From assembly GCA_026992215.1 (NCBI GenBank), contig JALXAI010000338.1:1-17618 (forward strand): 17,618 nucleotides of DNA, in the 5' to 3' direction. The position numbers were made by a program, and so were the translations under genes. Source of the stretch: Desulfobacterales bacterium. Lineage in GTDB: Bacteria; Desulfobacterota; Syntrophobacteria; B119-G9. Shown here piece after piece: positions 7,598-15,180 of the stretch (positions are counted from its first letter, which is position 1; the number at the start of each line of letters is the position of its first letter). The notes below the pieces were generated by a model. That model saw nothing but the letters and a program-made list of their open reading frames with translations. It was not told the origin of the DNA and made no database searches.

Positions 7598-9192
7598 TGG
7601 AATCTTCCCTTTACCTGCTGGAAGCCTTAAAATATATCCCGCATATCCTGACACTTGTTGATACAAACACTCTCTCCCCCACTTACGGATGTTTTGACCG
7701 CGGATTCTGGCATTACAGGACTGCCGATTTTCCCAGCGGAATGTACCAGGAAAACGTGCTGCCATTAGCCCTTGTTTATTCCATGGAACACCCGCAGAAT
7801 CCCTATTACGGAAATTCCTCAATCAAAGAGATTGTACTGGGGGGTATGGATTTTGCCTCCAGGTTCGCTCACCGGGATGGAAGCTGCGACGACTATTATC
7901 CCAACGAGAGGGCACTGGGAGCTACGGTTTTTTCTCTACTCGCCATGACGGAGGCTTACCAGGTCCTGAAGTTGACCGACGAAAAGCCGGTGTCTTTTTT
8001 CATAAAAAGGGCCAACTGGCTGCTCCGACACCAGGAAAGCGGAAGGCTCAGCAACCATCAGGCCCTGGTTGTACTTGCCCTGTACAACGTTTTCCTGATT
8101 ACAGGAGAAAGCAAGTTTCTCGAAGGCGCCAAACGAAGGCTGGGAATCCTATCATCGTGGCAGCACCCTGAAGGATGGTTTCAGGAATACGAAGGAGCAG
8201 ATCCTGGGTATCAGACAGTTACCATTGATGCGGTCGCTCGCTACTGGTATAAATCCGGCGATGACCAGGTGTTGCCGCTCCTGGAAAAGGCTCTCAAGTT
8301 CTGCGTTTACTTCCTGCACCCGGACGGGAGTTTCGGTGGCGAATACGGAAGCAGGAACACCTACATTGCTTACCCTGCAGGGATGGAGATTCTCTCAGGA
8401 TTGTTTCCCGAGGCCTCGTACCTGGCTCGCGGTTTCCTTCGCGGAATCAGCAGGGGAACCCGCGTGTACCTGGATGACGACAGGATGGTCGGACACCTGG
8501 TGAGCAATTACCTGCTTGCATATAAATATTACCGCGAAAAAAAAGAAAGGCCATACGAACCCGGGGACCAGGACACCAGGTACTTTAAAGGCTGCAAAAT
8601 TGCCGTGGTAAAGAGAAAACCTTTCTATGCCGTGGTTGCCCTCAACAAGGGGGGAACACACAAGGTGTTCAAGGATGAAAAACTGGTTTCGAACTGCACG
8701 GGAATCGCGATAAAGCTCTCGGACGGGCGCATCGGTGTCACCAACCACATCTCTGAAAACAGGATAGAAGTTAATGAAAAAAGCATGAAAGTTGAAGGGC
8801 GTTTTTTGCTGTTCAAAAAGGAGTATGCAACCCCGATTAAGCTTGTCATATTCAGGCTGGTGACAGTTTTACTCGGGAAAACGTTTCGAGGGAGTCAATT
8901 TATTCGCAGGCTATTGCAAAAAAGACTGATAACACACAGGGAATTCCTGCCTGTTTACTTCACCAGGGAGATCATGCTTGATCATAACAGGATCGCGGTT
9001 ACAGATGAAATCAGAAAGGAGAAAAATGTCAGCGTTTCAAGACTGTTTCGGACGAAGAGCCTGACGTCCATTTATGTAGCCCAGAGCAACGCTCACCAGA
9101 TCGGGAGGCTTTCAAGCTGGGAAGAACTGGTCGAAGAAAAGGAAGAACTCAACAGGCAGAATCATGTAACGGTAAGACGGGTAATTGACTAA
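7597..9192 (+). CDS. Putative (alpha/alpha)-toroid carbohydrate-active protein, function unknown
   Basis: This 531-residue protein starts at an ATG whose A is the last base of the preceding stop codon, so it is probably translated together with the GT2 enzyme. I do not recognise a named family. Residues 1 to about 320 look like paired helices of an alpha/alpha toroid, as in heparinase/alginate-lyase-type and six-hairpin glycosidase proteins. Conserved-looking loops include DGSCDDYYPNERA at 94-106, SNHQA at 152-156, GWFQEYEGADPGYQ at 193-206 and HPDGSFGGEYGSRNTY at 241-256. The His, Asn, Tyr and acidic residues in these loops are candidate active-site residues. The C-terminal 200 residues are richer in predicted strands, as in heparinase II/III-like lyases. 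No signal peptide is visible, so a cytoplasmic location is expected, which is odd for a polysaccharide-cleaving enzyme. Epimerase, lyase, hydrolase or glycan-binding roles all remain possible. Confidence 0.6.
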   Translation: MESSLYLLEALKYIPHILTLVDTNTLSPTYGCFDRGFWHYRTADFPSGMYQENVLPLALVYSMEHPQNPYYGNSSIKEIVLGGMDFASRFAHRDGSCDDYYPNERALGATVFSLLAMTEAYQVLKLTDEKPVSFFIKRANWLLRHQESGRLSNHQALVVLALYNVFLITGESKFLEGAKRRLGILSSWQHPEGWFQEYEGADPGYQTVTIDAVARYWYKSGDDQVLPLLEKALKFCVYFLHPDGSFGGEYGSRNTYIAYPAGMEILSGLFPEASYLARGFLRGISRGTRVYLDDDRMVGHLVSNYLLAYKYYREKKERPYEPGDQDTRYFKGCKIAVVKRKPFYAVVALNKGGTHKVFKDEKLVSNCTGIAIKLSDGRIGVTNHISENRIEVNEKSMKVEGRFLLFKKEYATPIKLVIFRLVTVLLGKTFRGSQFIRRLLQKRLITHREFLPVYFTREIMLDHNRIAVTDEIRKEKNVSVSRLFRTKSLTSIYVAQSNAHQIGRLSSWEELVEEKEELNRQNHVTVRRVID

Positions 9193-9216
9193 AACCTGGG
9201 ACGATAAGCGAAATAG

Positions 9217-10188
9217 ATGAAGAAACTTGTAGCCTCAGTTATTACGATTCTCATCCTTGTTTTGATATATTCCAGGGTAGACTGGCATACTTTTCTGGCC
9301 GTATGTTCTAAGGCCAATCTCTTTTACCTTGCCATCGCCGCGACTTTTTTCTTTTTGACCACGTTTCTGAGCATTATACGATGGAAACTTCTATTGAAAG
9401 AAGAGTTCGACTTACCTCTCAGGGTCGCAACAAAAATATTTCTCGCCGCGATGTCTCTTAATTCAATTACGCCATCGAAGCTCGGGGACCTTACCAAGGC
9501 TTATTTTCTAAAAAAAGAAAGCTCGATAGGATACAAGCGAGGCTTTGATACGGTCTTTCTTGAAAAGCTCCTCGATCTCTCTTCACTCTGCTTCCTGTTC
9601 CTCCTGGGGGCATTCACGGCAGAGAATATAGATCGGAAGCTCTTATACGCTTTGCTGATTTTCAGCGCGGGTGTTGTAACATTTACCTTTCTTTTTATAG
9701 CGCTTGGAAACAGGTTTAACCCGTTGAATCTTTTCCTTTCCGTTGCTTTAAAACCTTTCCCGAAGATACAAAAGCTGGTTTCTGATACTGAAGTCTACCT
9801 TGCAAAACTAAAAAGAAAGCCGGCGCTCCTGGCCTTTATTATCGGTATTTCGCTGGTTTTATGGTCTCTACACCTGATACAGATTTACTTTTTTTTCCTC
9901 ACCCTGGGAGCCAGGGCCAGCTTGATCCAGGTATTCGGATACGTGCCTGCAGCCATACTCATCGGTTTAATGCCAGTGACCATCGGCGGTATGGGAACCC
10001 GGGACGCAGCCCTCATCTACCTCTTTTCGGACAGGTTTGGATATGAAACCATGGCTGCCATCGGTATTCTGGTATCCACGAGGTACTGGGTTCCGAGCCT
10101 GGTAGGATTGCCATTTCTTAGAAGCTATCTCGCGGGTGGTGAAAAAGATACTGCTGTTGCGAATAACAAGGCGAGAAGGGCCGCTTAG
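9217..10188 (+). CDS. UPF0104 / LPG-synthase-TM family membrane protein (flippase-like), copy 2
   Basis: This 323-residue polytopic membrane protein is of the same family as the one encoded at 491-1561, but more divergent. The first helix is at residues 4-18. Family landmarks are PSKLGD at 86-91, EKLLD at 116-120 and the C-terminal loop PVTIGGMGTRDAA at 253-265, which matches the usual small-residue loop followed by an acidic residue. About seven to eight hydrophobic segments are visible. It is the last gene of the plus-strand cluster, 24 bp after the toroid gene, and its stop lies 12 bp from the stop of the converging GT2 gene. Two such proteins in one cluster with two GT39 enzymes suggest one partner per transferase or per lipid carrier, which is inference. 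The ribosome binding site is weak. Confidence 0.85.
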   Translation: MKKLVASVITILILVLIYSRVDWHTFLAVCSKANLFYLAIAATFFFLTTFLSIIRWKLLLKEEFDLPLRVATKIFLAAMSLNSITPSKLGDLTKAYFLKKESSIGYKRGFDTVFLEKLLDLSSLCFLFLLGAFTAENIDRKLLYALLIFSAGVVTFTFLFIALGNRFNPLNLFLSVALKPFPKIQKLVSDTEVYLAKLKRKPALLAFIIGISLVLWSLHLIQIYFFFLTLGARASLIQVFGYVPAAILIGLMPVTIGGMGTRDAALIYLFSDRFGYETMAAIGILVSTRYWVPSLVGLPFLRSYLAGGEKDTAVANNKARRAA

Positions 10189-10200
10189 GATAATATTTGC

Positions 10201-11175
10201 TTACTCGAAGTTGATCGTTTTTTCTATGTAGTAAAACTTCGCATCCTGTTTTTTCAACTTAATCATCAGCTCCGACACAAGTCCAACCGAGATCAGCTGC
10301 ACTGATGCTATCATCAGGAAAATCGCCATTATAAACAAGAACTGGTAATCTTTAATGGGATACCCCCACAAGAATTTCCTGATATAAAGTCCGAGAACCG
10401 TAAAAAAACCAACGAACAAATGAACAAGTCCCAGGGAGCCAAAAAAATGAAGAGGTCTTTTCATGTAGACCGACAGAAACATTATGGTCAATGAATCGAA
10501 CAGGCCTCGTGTAAATCGCTCCAGGCCGTACTTCGATTTCCCGCTATGCCTCGGGTAGTTTTCAACCTTAACTTCGGCAATTCTGTATCCCTTGGAAGCA
10601 GCAATTACGGGCATGAAACGATACAGTTCACCGTATATCTCGTAAGGTTCTACTGCACCCCGCAGAAAAACCCTGTAAGGACAATTAAAATCATGAACAT
10701 CTATTTTTGTAACCTTTCTTATAACCATGTTAAAAACCTTGGAAGGCAACGACTTTCCGATATATCCCTTGCCCCTGTATTTCCATCCGGTTACAAATTC
10801 ATACCCTTCCCTGATTTTTTCAAGAAACTTCGGGATTTCGGCCGGATCATCCTGAAGATCAGCATCCATGGTGGCGAGCACGGGGTATCGAGCCATCTTG
10901 AGGCCGGCAGAGTATGCAGCACCTTTACCGAAATTTCGCTTGAAAAATATAACCTTAACCCGTTTTTCCCTGGACGCAAGCTCTTCCAGGACCCCGGGCG
11001 TGGCATCTTCACTGCCATCGTCAATGAATATCGCTTCCCACGGAAAGTCATAAGATGACAGGCTTTGCCTGATTTTTTCATAAAGAATTGTTATGTTGCC
11101 TTCTTCGTTATAGGCGGGAATTATTATGGAAAGTCCTTCAATATCCATCGCCACAGACGCACTCTCATCCTTCAT
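10201..11175 (-). CDS. DPM1/ArnC-like GT2 polyprenyl-phosphate glycosyltransferase A
   Basis: This 324-residue GT2 enzyme has the expected layout: LSIIIPAYNEE near 15-25, IDDGS at 51-55, RNFGKGAAYSAG near 80-91, and the metal-binding DADLQDDP at 104-111. GKSKYG follows near 217, typical of DPM1/ArnC-like enzymes just before the membrane part. Two hydrophobic segments near 247-266 and 280-306 anchor the C-terminus, and the length matches ArnC-type enzymes. The family moves a sugar from a nucleotide donor to undecaprenyl phosphate on the cytoplasmic face. It is paralogous to the next gene on the same strand (11515-12492) but separated from it by 339 bp, so it may have its own promoter. An internal ATG at 11148 is an alternative start; neither start has a clear ribosome binding site. 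The nature of the sugar cannot be read. Confidence 0.87.
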   Translation of the reverse strand: MKDESASVAMDIEGLSIIIPAYNEEGNITILYEKIRQSLSSYDFPWEAIFIDDGSEDATPGVLEELASREKRVKVIFFKRNFGKGAAYSAGLKMARYPVLATMDADLQDDPAEIPKFLEKIREGYEFVTGWKYRGKGYIGKSLPSKVFNMVIRKVTKIDVHDFNCPYRVFLRGAVEPYEIYGELYRFMPVIAASKGYRIAEVKVENYPRHSGKSKYGLERFTRGLFDSLTIMFLSVYMKRPLHFFGSLGLVHLFVGFFTVLGLYIRKFLWGYPIKDYQFLFIMAIFLMIASVQLISVGLVSELMIKLKKQDAKFYYIEKTINFE

Positions 11176-11514
11176 TTACTCGCGACCCTTCCGTACAACT
11201 ATTCTTGGTTACGCGGTCGCATAGATTACCATTCGCGGCGAACTATTACAAGCGATCATTTAACGTAAACCGGAAAGGGAACCGGGAAAGAGCCCTGTTT
11301 TCCAAAATCTAACCTACTTTTCCTCACATAAAAGCCACAAGTCCAACTGGCTGTAACTCGAAAAGTAGAGGTTCCCTGCACCGAGGGAATCGTGGAATGT
11401 GCTGAAAGTGTTCTGGTATCCTGGTATCTCGGGATGAGACTTTCGCTTTGTTTCCGTTTTGCCGGGAATTATTCAACTGGTGATTTTCTCGGACGCGCCC
11501 CCGGGTGTGCCATG
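11176..11514. other. 339-bp gap between two GT2 genes, no convincing gene
   Basis: No recognisable coding sequence lies here. The one open frame, about 69 codons on the minus strand, overlaps the end of the upstream GT2 gene and looks random. Visible structure: an inverted repeat GTTCCCT/AGGGAAT with a 6-nt loop at 11371-11390; an imperfect tandem of two 12-mers (ACCGGAAAGGGA, ACCGGGAAAGAG) near 11266-11289; and a GCGACC/GGTCGC pair (11182-11187 with 11215-11220) just upstream of the GT2 start. It probably serves as the leader or promoter region of the downstream GT2 gene, but no clear -35/-10 pair is seen. Confidence 0.6.
11371..11390. repeat. Short inverted repeat (7-bp stem, 6-nt loop) in the GT2-GT2 gap
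   Basis: GTTCCCT and AGGGAAT form a stem that is perfect apart from a terminal G-U pair, around the loop GCACCG. It lies 125 bp beyond the stop of the minus-strand GT2 gene ending at 11515. On that strand a TTTT run comes only about seven bases after the stem, so it is a weak candidate for a terminator or attenuator. Confidence 0.35.
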
Positions 11515-12492
11515 CTATCCCTGCCCTCGCCATATTTCCTTCACGGAATATATTTTCTTTCCCGTCCCTTCGAAGTAAATACGGGAGAGCACTTCACCAA
11601 GGAGCCCCAGCGAAATAAACGTAAAACTTATAACGATCAAGATAACCATCAGCAACGAAAGCGGACCATGTGCTACCATTATTGGCCTGCCGAAGCAGAA
11701 TTTATCGACGAGCAAGTATAGACCAATGCCAAGCCCGGAGAGCAAACACACCAGGCCCAGTGCACCGAAAAACTGGAGAGGGCGTGTTAGGTACTTTAGA
11801 AAGAACCTGATGAGCACGAAATCAAAAAATACAGGAAATATCCTTCCAAGTCCGTATTTACTCTTACCATAAGGCCTTTCGATGTTCTTGATAGGAATCT
11901 CGGTTATTTTGGCTCCCAGCGAACTCGCGAGAGCCGGAATAAAGCGGTGATGATCGCCGTAAAGGTGAATCTGCTTGATGATGTCTTTCCTGTAGGCCTT
12001 ATATGTGCCCCCGAAATCATGGATTTTCACTCCGCTCACGAGCATCATTATCCTGTTAGCAACAAGGGACGGAAGCCTGCGATTCCAGAACTTATCAACC
12101 CTTTCCTTTCGCCATCCGGAGACAACATCGTAGCCTTCCCGTATCTTCTCAAGAAACCCTGGTATTTCCGCAGGATCATGCTGCAGGTCGGCGTCCATTG
12201 AAATTATTACTTCTCCACGCGCGTACTCGAAACCGGCGGAAAGAGCGGCAGTTTGCCCGAAATTTTTACGAAACGTTATTAGCACCACCCCGGGATCTTC
12301 TTTCGCGATTTCCTTGATAAGATCACCGCTTCCATCGGTGCTGCCGTCATCTACAAATATTATTTCACAGGAAAGGGCGAGAGCATCAAGTGATGCTTTT
12401 AACTTCTTGTACAGGTGGGGTATCACTTCTACTTCATTGTAGACAGGGAGCACTACCGAAAGGTCCGGATTTTTCTCCTTGTCCCGGTTCAC
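11515..12492 (-). CDS. DPM1/ArnC-like GT2 polyprenyl-phosphate glycosyltransferase B
   Basis: This 325-residue GT2 enzyme starts with GTG at 12492, preceded by AAAAAGGGA. Motifs in order: LSVVLPVYNE at 11-20, VDDGS at 47-51, RKNFGQTAALSAG near 75-87, DADLQHDP at 100-107, an R-RLPS-ANR stretch near 138-147, and GKSKYG near 213. Two membrane segments near 245-265 and 280-306 complete the ArnC-like layout. The likely reaction is formation of an undecaprenyl-phosphate-linked sugar in the cytoplasm. It follows the YdjC-family deacetylase gene by 40 bp. In Francisella (FlmF2 with NaxD) and Bordetella (LgmA with LgmC) such a GT2 makes undecaprenyl-phosphate N-acetylhexosamine, which the YdjC protein then deacetylates. 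By analogy an N-acetylhexosamine is a reasonable guess for the sugar here. Confidence 0.87.
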   Translation of the reverse strand: MNRDKEKNPDLSVVLPVYNEVEVIPHLYKKLKASLDALALSCEIIFVDDGSTDGSGDLIKEIAKEDPGVVLITFRKNFGQTAALSAGFEYARGEVIISMDADLQHDPAEIPGFLEKIREGYDVVSGWRKERVDKFWNRRLPSLVANRIMMLVSGVKIHDFGGTYKAYRKDIIKQIHLYGDHHRFIPALASSLGAKITEIPIKNIERPYGKSKYGLGRIFPVFFDFVLIRFFLKYLTRPLQFFGALGLVCLLSGLGIGLYLLVDKFCFGRPIMVAHGPLSLLMVILIVISFTFISLGLLGEVLSRIYFEGTGKKIYSVKEIWRGQG

Positions 12493-12532
12493 TGAAATTT
12501 TTCCCTTTTTATAGGTTTAAGAAAACATTCAA

Positions 12533-13390
12533 TCAAGGTTGAAAATACCTGTAATTCACAAGTTCCACCATGTTTTTTTTACACCACAACTTTAATTCCG
12601 GGTCGGTTAATATACCAAGCTCCACTTCTCTTGACAAAACGAGGCGAGTGAAATTCCCTCTTAATTCCCGCGAATAACCCGGATGTACCATGATTTCAGT
12701 AACACCATCAGGGAGAGTTTTCAAGACACTTAGAAATCTCGTCTTTGTCCAGTAGCCGGTGCACAGGACTCCCCTGAAATTATCGGGAAAATCCAGTTCA
12801 TAACTTCTAAGAATCCTTCGAGTGATAATTTGGACAACGAAAAGCAGCAACAAGGAAAAACGTGCTTCGAGATTCAAAGGTCCTTTTATCCAGAAAGGTT
12901 CAAAAGGGTATCTTACTGCCGAGATGCCATATTCGTTTGCCACCCGGCACACAATAGAAGCGACAGCCGGCCAGGCGTGTACGTGCTTATGGGTGTCCAG
13001 GTGAGATATGTCAAGGCCTCGCTTGTATGCCCATTCAACCTGGTACCTGAAAGAATCGAGTAGCTTTTCCCGATGCTTCGCGTTCACTGTGCAACGCACC
13101 CACAAAAGAAGTATCTTAGCGATACCGATTTTCACGGACCCGGATACCGATTTCCGGTCGCAGGCACAGTCCACGGAAAAAGCCTGCTTGCAGTTCAGGT
13201 GAATTCCGGTGCTCAAAAGCTCGTTTTCCTTCGCCAGTTCGACGGCTTCTTCAGACGCATTGCAGCCGGTAAGAAGCGTTGTACTGGTAACTATTCCTTC
13301 TTTGTGAGCCCGGATAATTCCGCTGTTAACCCCCCGGGTAAGGCCGAAATCGTCGGCATTTACTATTAAGAGGCGACGGTTTAGAGCCAT
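12533..13390 (-). CDS. YdjC/ChbG/NaxD-family carbohydrate deacetylase
   Basis: This 285-residue metal-dependent deacetylase has all family landmarks: NADDFG at 11-16 (metal-binding Asp), GIHLNCK with H64, the HLDTHKHVHAWP stretch at 130-141 with several His including H134, and MVHPGY with H236. YdjC-family enzymes remove N-acetyl groups from sugars. ChbG acts on chitooligosaccharides, HpnK occurs in hopanoid clusters, and NaxD/LgmC act on undecaprenyl-phosphate N-acetylhexosamine. A hydrophobic stretch at 178-192 (FSLLLLFVVQIIT) could help it contact a membrane-bound substrate. The gene starts 6 bp after the MsbA-like gene; a GGTGA that includes that gene's stop codon may be its ribosome binding site. 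The ArnC-like GT2 gene follows 40 bp later. That context favours the lipid-linked substrate over chitooligosaccharides or hopanoids; this is inference. Confidence 0.88.
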   Translation of the reverse strand: MALNRRLLIVNADDFGLTRGVNSGIIRAHKEGIVTSTTLLTGCNASEEAVELAKENELLSTGIHLNCKQAFSVDCACDRKSVSGSVKIGIAKILLLWVRCTVNAKHREKLLDSFRYQVEWAYKRGLDISHLDTHKHVHAWPAVASIVCRVANEYGISAVRYPFEPFWIKGPLNLEARFSLLLLFVVQIITRRILRSYELDFPDNFRGVLCTGYWTKTRFLSVLKTLPDGVTEIMVHPGYSRELRGNFTRLVLSREVELGILTDPELKLWCKKNMVELVNYRYFQP

Positions 13391-13396
13391 CTCGAT

Positions 13397-15145
13397 TCAC
13401 CGCGCACTTTCCCGCTTAACGTTCTTTTCGCCCAGAAATTGCATCCGATAAAGCTTCGAGTACTCGCCTCCGGCTTCCATAAGCTGTTCATGGGTACCAG
13501 CCTCCACTATCTCACCGCCGGATATAACAAAAATCCGGTTCGCGTTGATTATGGTGGAGAGGCGATGAGCAATGATGATGGTAGTACGCCCCTTCATCAG
13601 ATTAAAAAGAGATTCCTGGACTTCCTTTTCCGATTCGTTATCAAGGGATGACGTGGCTTCATCAAGGATCAGGATGGGAGCATCCTTGAGAAATGCCCTG
13701 GCTATGCATATCCGTTGCTTTTGACCTCCGGAAAGGGAAACTCCCCTGTCTCCCACCACGGTGTCGAAACCGCGCGGGAGCTCCATTATAAAATCATACG
13801 CGTACGCGGCCTTTGCGGCCCTGATTATTTCTTCGTCTCCTTTTTCGAAGTTGCCGTACGCAATATTATTCCTGATGGTGTCGTTGAAAAGGAACGGATC
13901 CTGGGTGACCATGGCGATCCTGGAACGAAGCGACGCGATGCTGTAATTCCTTATATCAACACCGTCTATCAATATCTCTCCATCCCTCAGGTCATAAAAA
14001 CGCGGGATCAAGCTTGCCAGCGTTGTCTTGCCTCCACCGCTGACTCCCACCAGCGCGATAACCTCTCCTGCAGGGATATACAAGTTGATGTTTTTCAAAA
14101 CCACGCCATTACCGTAGCTGAAGGAAACGTCCCTGAATTCAATACCCTTCTCGATCCCTTTCAGCGCTTTCGCTCCCGGTCGGTCGACCACTTCAATGCT
14201 GGTGTCAAGCACCTCGAATATCCTGCGTGCTGCGGCAAGACCGTTTTGAATCAGGTTATTTACCTTGCTCAGCCTCTTCATGGGCTTATAGAGCATAAAA
14301 AGGGCGGCAAGAAACGAAAAAAACGTACCAGGCGTTGATTGCCCCTTGATTACCTGGAATCCGCCATATCCAATTATGGTTGCGATTCCCATGGCGCCAA
14401 GCAGCTCCATCAACGGCGAAGAAATCCCCTGTACCACTGATATTCGCATGTTATACTTGAATATTCGCTCATTTTCCCTGTCGAACCTTTTCATCTCGTA
14501 CTCTTCGCCGCAAAACGCCTTAACAACCCTGATCCCGCGCAGCAGTTCCTGGACAATACTCGATATATCACCCATTGCTTCCTGGCATCTCTTGCTGTAA
14601 CGCCTCATTTTCTTACCCAGCGAATCAATCAACAGGTAAGCACCGGGTAAAATCAGTACGGCAAGCGAAGCAAGACGCCAGTCCTGGTAAAAAACCACAA
14701 ATATCAATCCGATCATCGTAAACGAATCTTTCAGGAAGCTGGTAATCGCCGCTGATACCGCTCCCTGAAGAAGGTTAACATCATTGGTAATGCGGCTCAT
14801 TAAAACCCCGGTTGAACTCCTCTCCACGTAAGCCAGCGACAGGTCCTGTATGTGGTCGTAGAGCTGCTGCCTCAAATCACTGATAATTTTCAGGCCCACG
14901 TACCTCATCTGGTACCGCTGTCCCCAATCGCATGCACTTCTGAGAAAAAACACTCCCAGCACCAGCAGAGGTAATATCCTGAGCATCATGGCATTTCTCT
15001 GAACAAAAATACTGTCCATCACCGGTTTGACAAGGTAAGCGGTCAAGCCCGACAAGCTTCCCACAATTGCCATAAGGACAATTGCCACGGTCAGGCGAAC
15101 CCAGTACGGCCTGACAAGCTTCAGGATTCTTTTCAGCAATTCCAT
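13397..15145 (-). CDS. msbA: MsbA-like lipid-exporting ABC transporter (fused membrane and ATPase domains)
   Basis: This half-transporter has 582 residues, the usual length of MsbA. The membrane domain covers about residues 1-320 with six helices, including pairs near 18-38, 55-70, 140-175 and 243-285. The ATPase domain is intact: Walker A GVSGGGKTT at 367-375, Q-loop Q415, signature LSGGQ at 471-475, Walker B ILILDEA at 491-497, and the switch His in AHRLST (H527). MsbA dimers flip lipid A-core from the inner to the outer leaflet of the cytoplasmic membrane. The neighbours (heptosyltransferase, Trm112-like protein, deacetylase, GT2) fit an LPS locus. Other exporters of the same architecture, such as PglK-like flippases for lipid-linked oligosaccharides, cannot be excluded by sequence inspection. 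It lies 35 bp downstream of the Trm112-like gene and 6 bp before the deacetylase gene. Confidence 0.85.
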   Translation of the reverse strand: MELLKRILKLVRPYWVRLTVAIVLMAIVGSLSGLTAYLVKPVMDSIFVQRNAMMLRILPLLVLGVFFLRSACDWGQRYQMRYVGLKIISDLRQQLYDHIQDLSLAYVERSSTGVLMSRITNDVNLLQGAVSAAITSFLKDSFTMIGLIFVVFYQDWRLASLAVLILPGAYLLIDSLGKKMRRYSKRCQEAMGDISSIVQELLRGIRVVKAFCGEEYEMKRFDRENERIFKYNMRISVVQGISSPLMELLGAMGIATIIGYGGFQVIKGQSTPGTFFSFLAALFMLYKPMKRLSKVNNLIQNGLAAARRIFEVLDTSIEVVDRPGAKALKGIEKGIEFRDVSFSYGNGVVLKNINLYIPAGEVIALVGVSGGGKTTLASLIPRFYDLRDGEILIDGVDIRNYSIASLRSRIAMVTQDPFLFNDTIRNNIAYGNFEKGDEEIIRAAKAAYAYDFIMELPRGFDTVVGDRGVSLSGGQKQRICIARAFLKDAPILILDEATSSLDNESEKEVQESLFNLMKGRTTIIIAHRLSTIINANRIFVISGGEIVEAGTHEQLMEAGGEYSKLYRMQFLGEKNVKRESAR

Positions 15146-15180
15146 AAGACAGCTACTGTTATTGATAACCGGGATATTAT

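Noticed and set aside
10546..11058. 170-codon frame on the plus strand
   Set aside because: Antisense shadow of the GT2 catalytic domain.
11371..11390. Rho-independent terminator after GT2 copy B
   Set aside because: The stem is only seven pairs and no T-run follows directly, so it is kept as an inverted repeat only.
13715..14338. 207-codon frame on the plus strand
   Set aside because: Antisense to the ATPase domain of the MsbA-like transporter, where every ABC motif is intact on the other strand.
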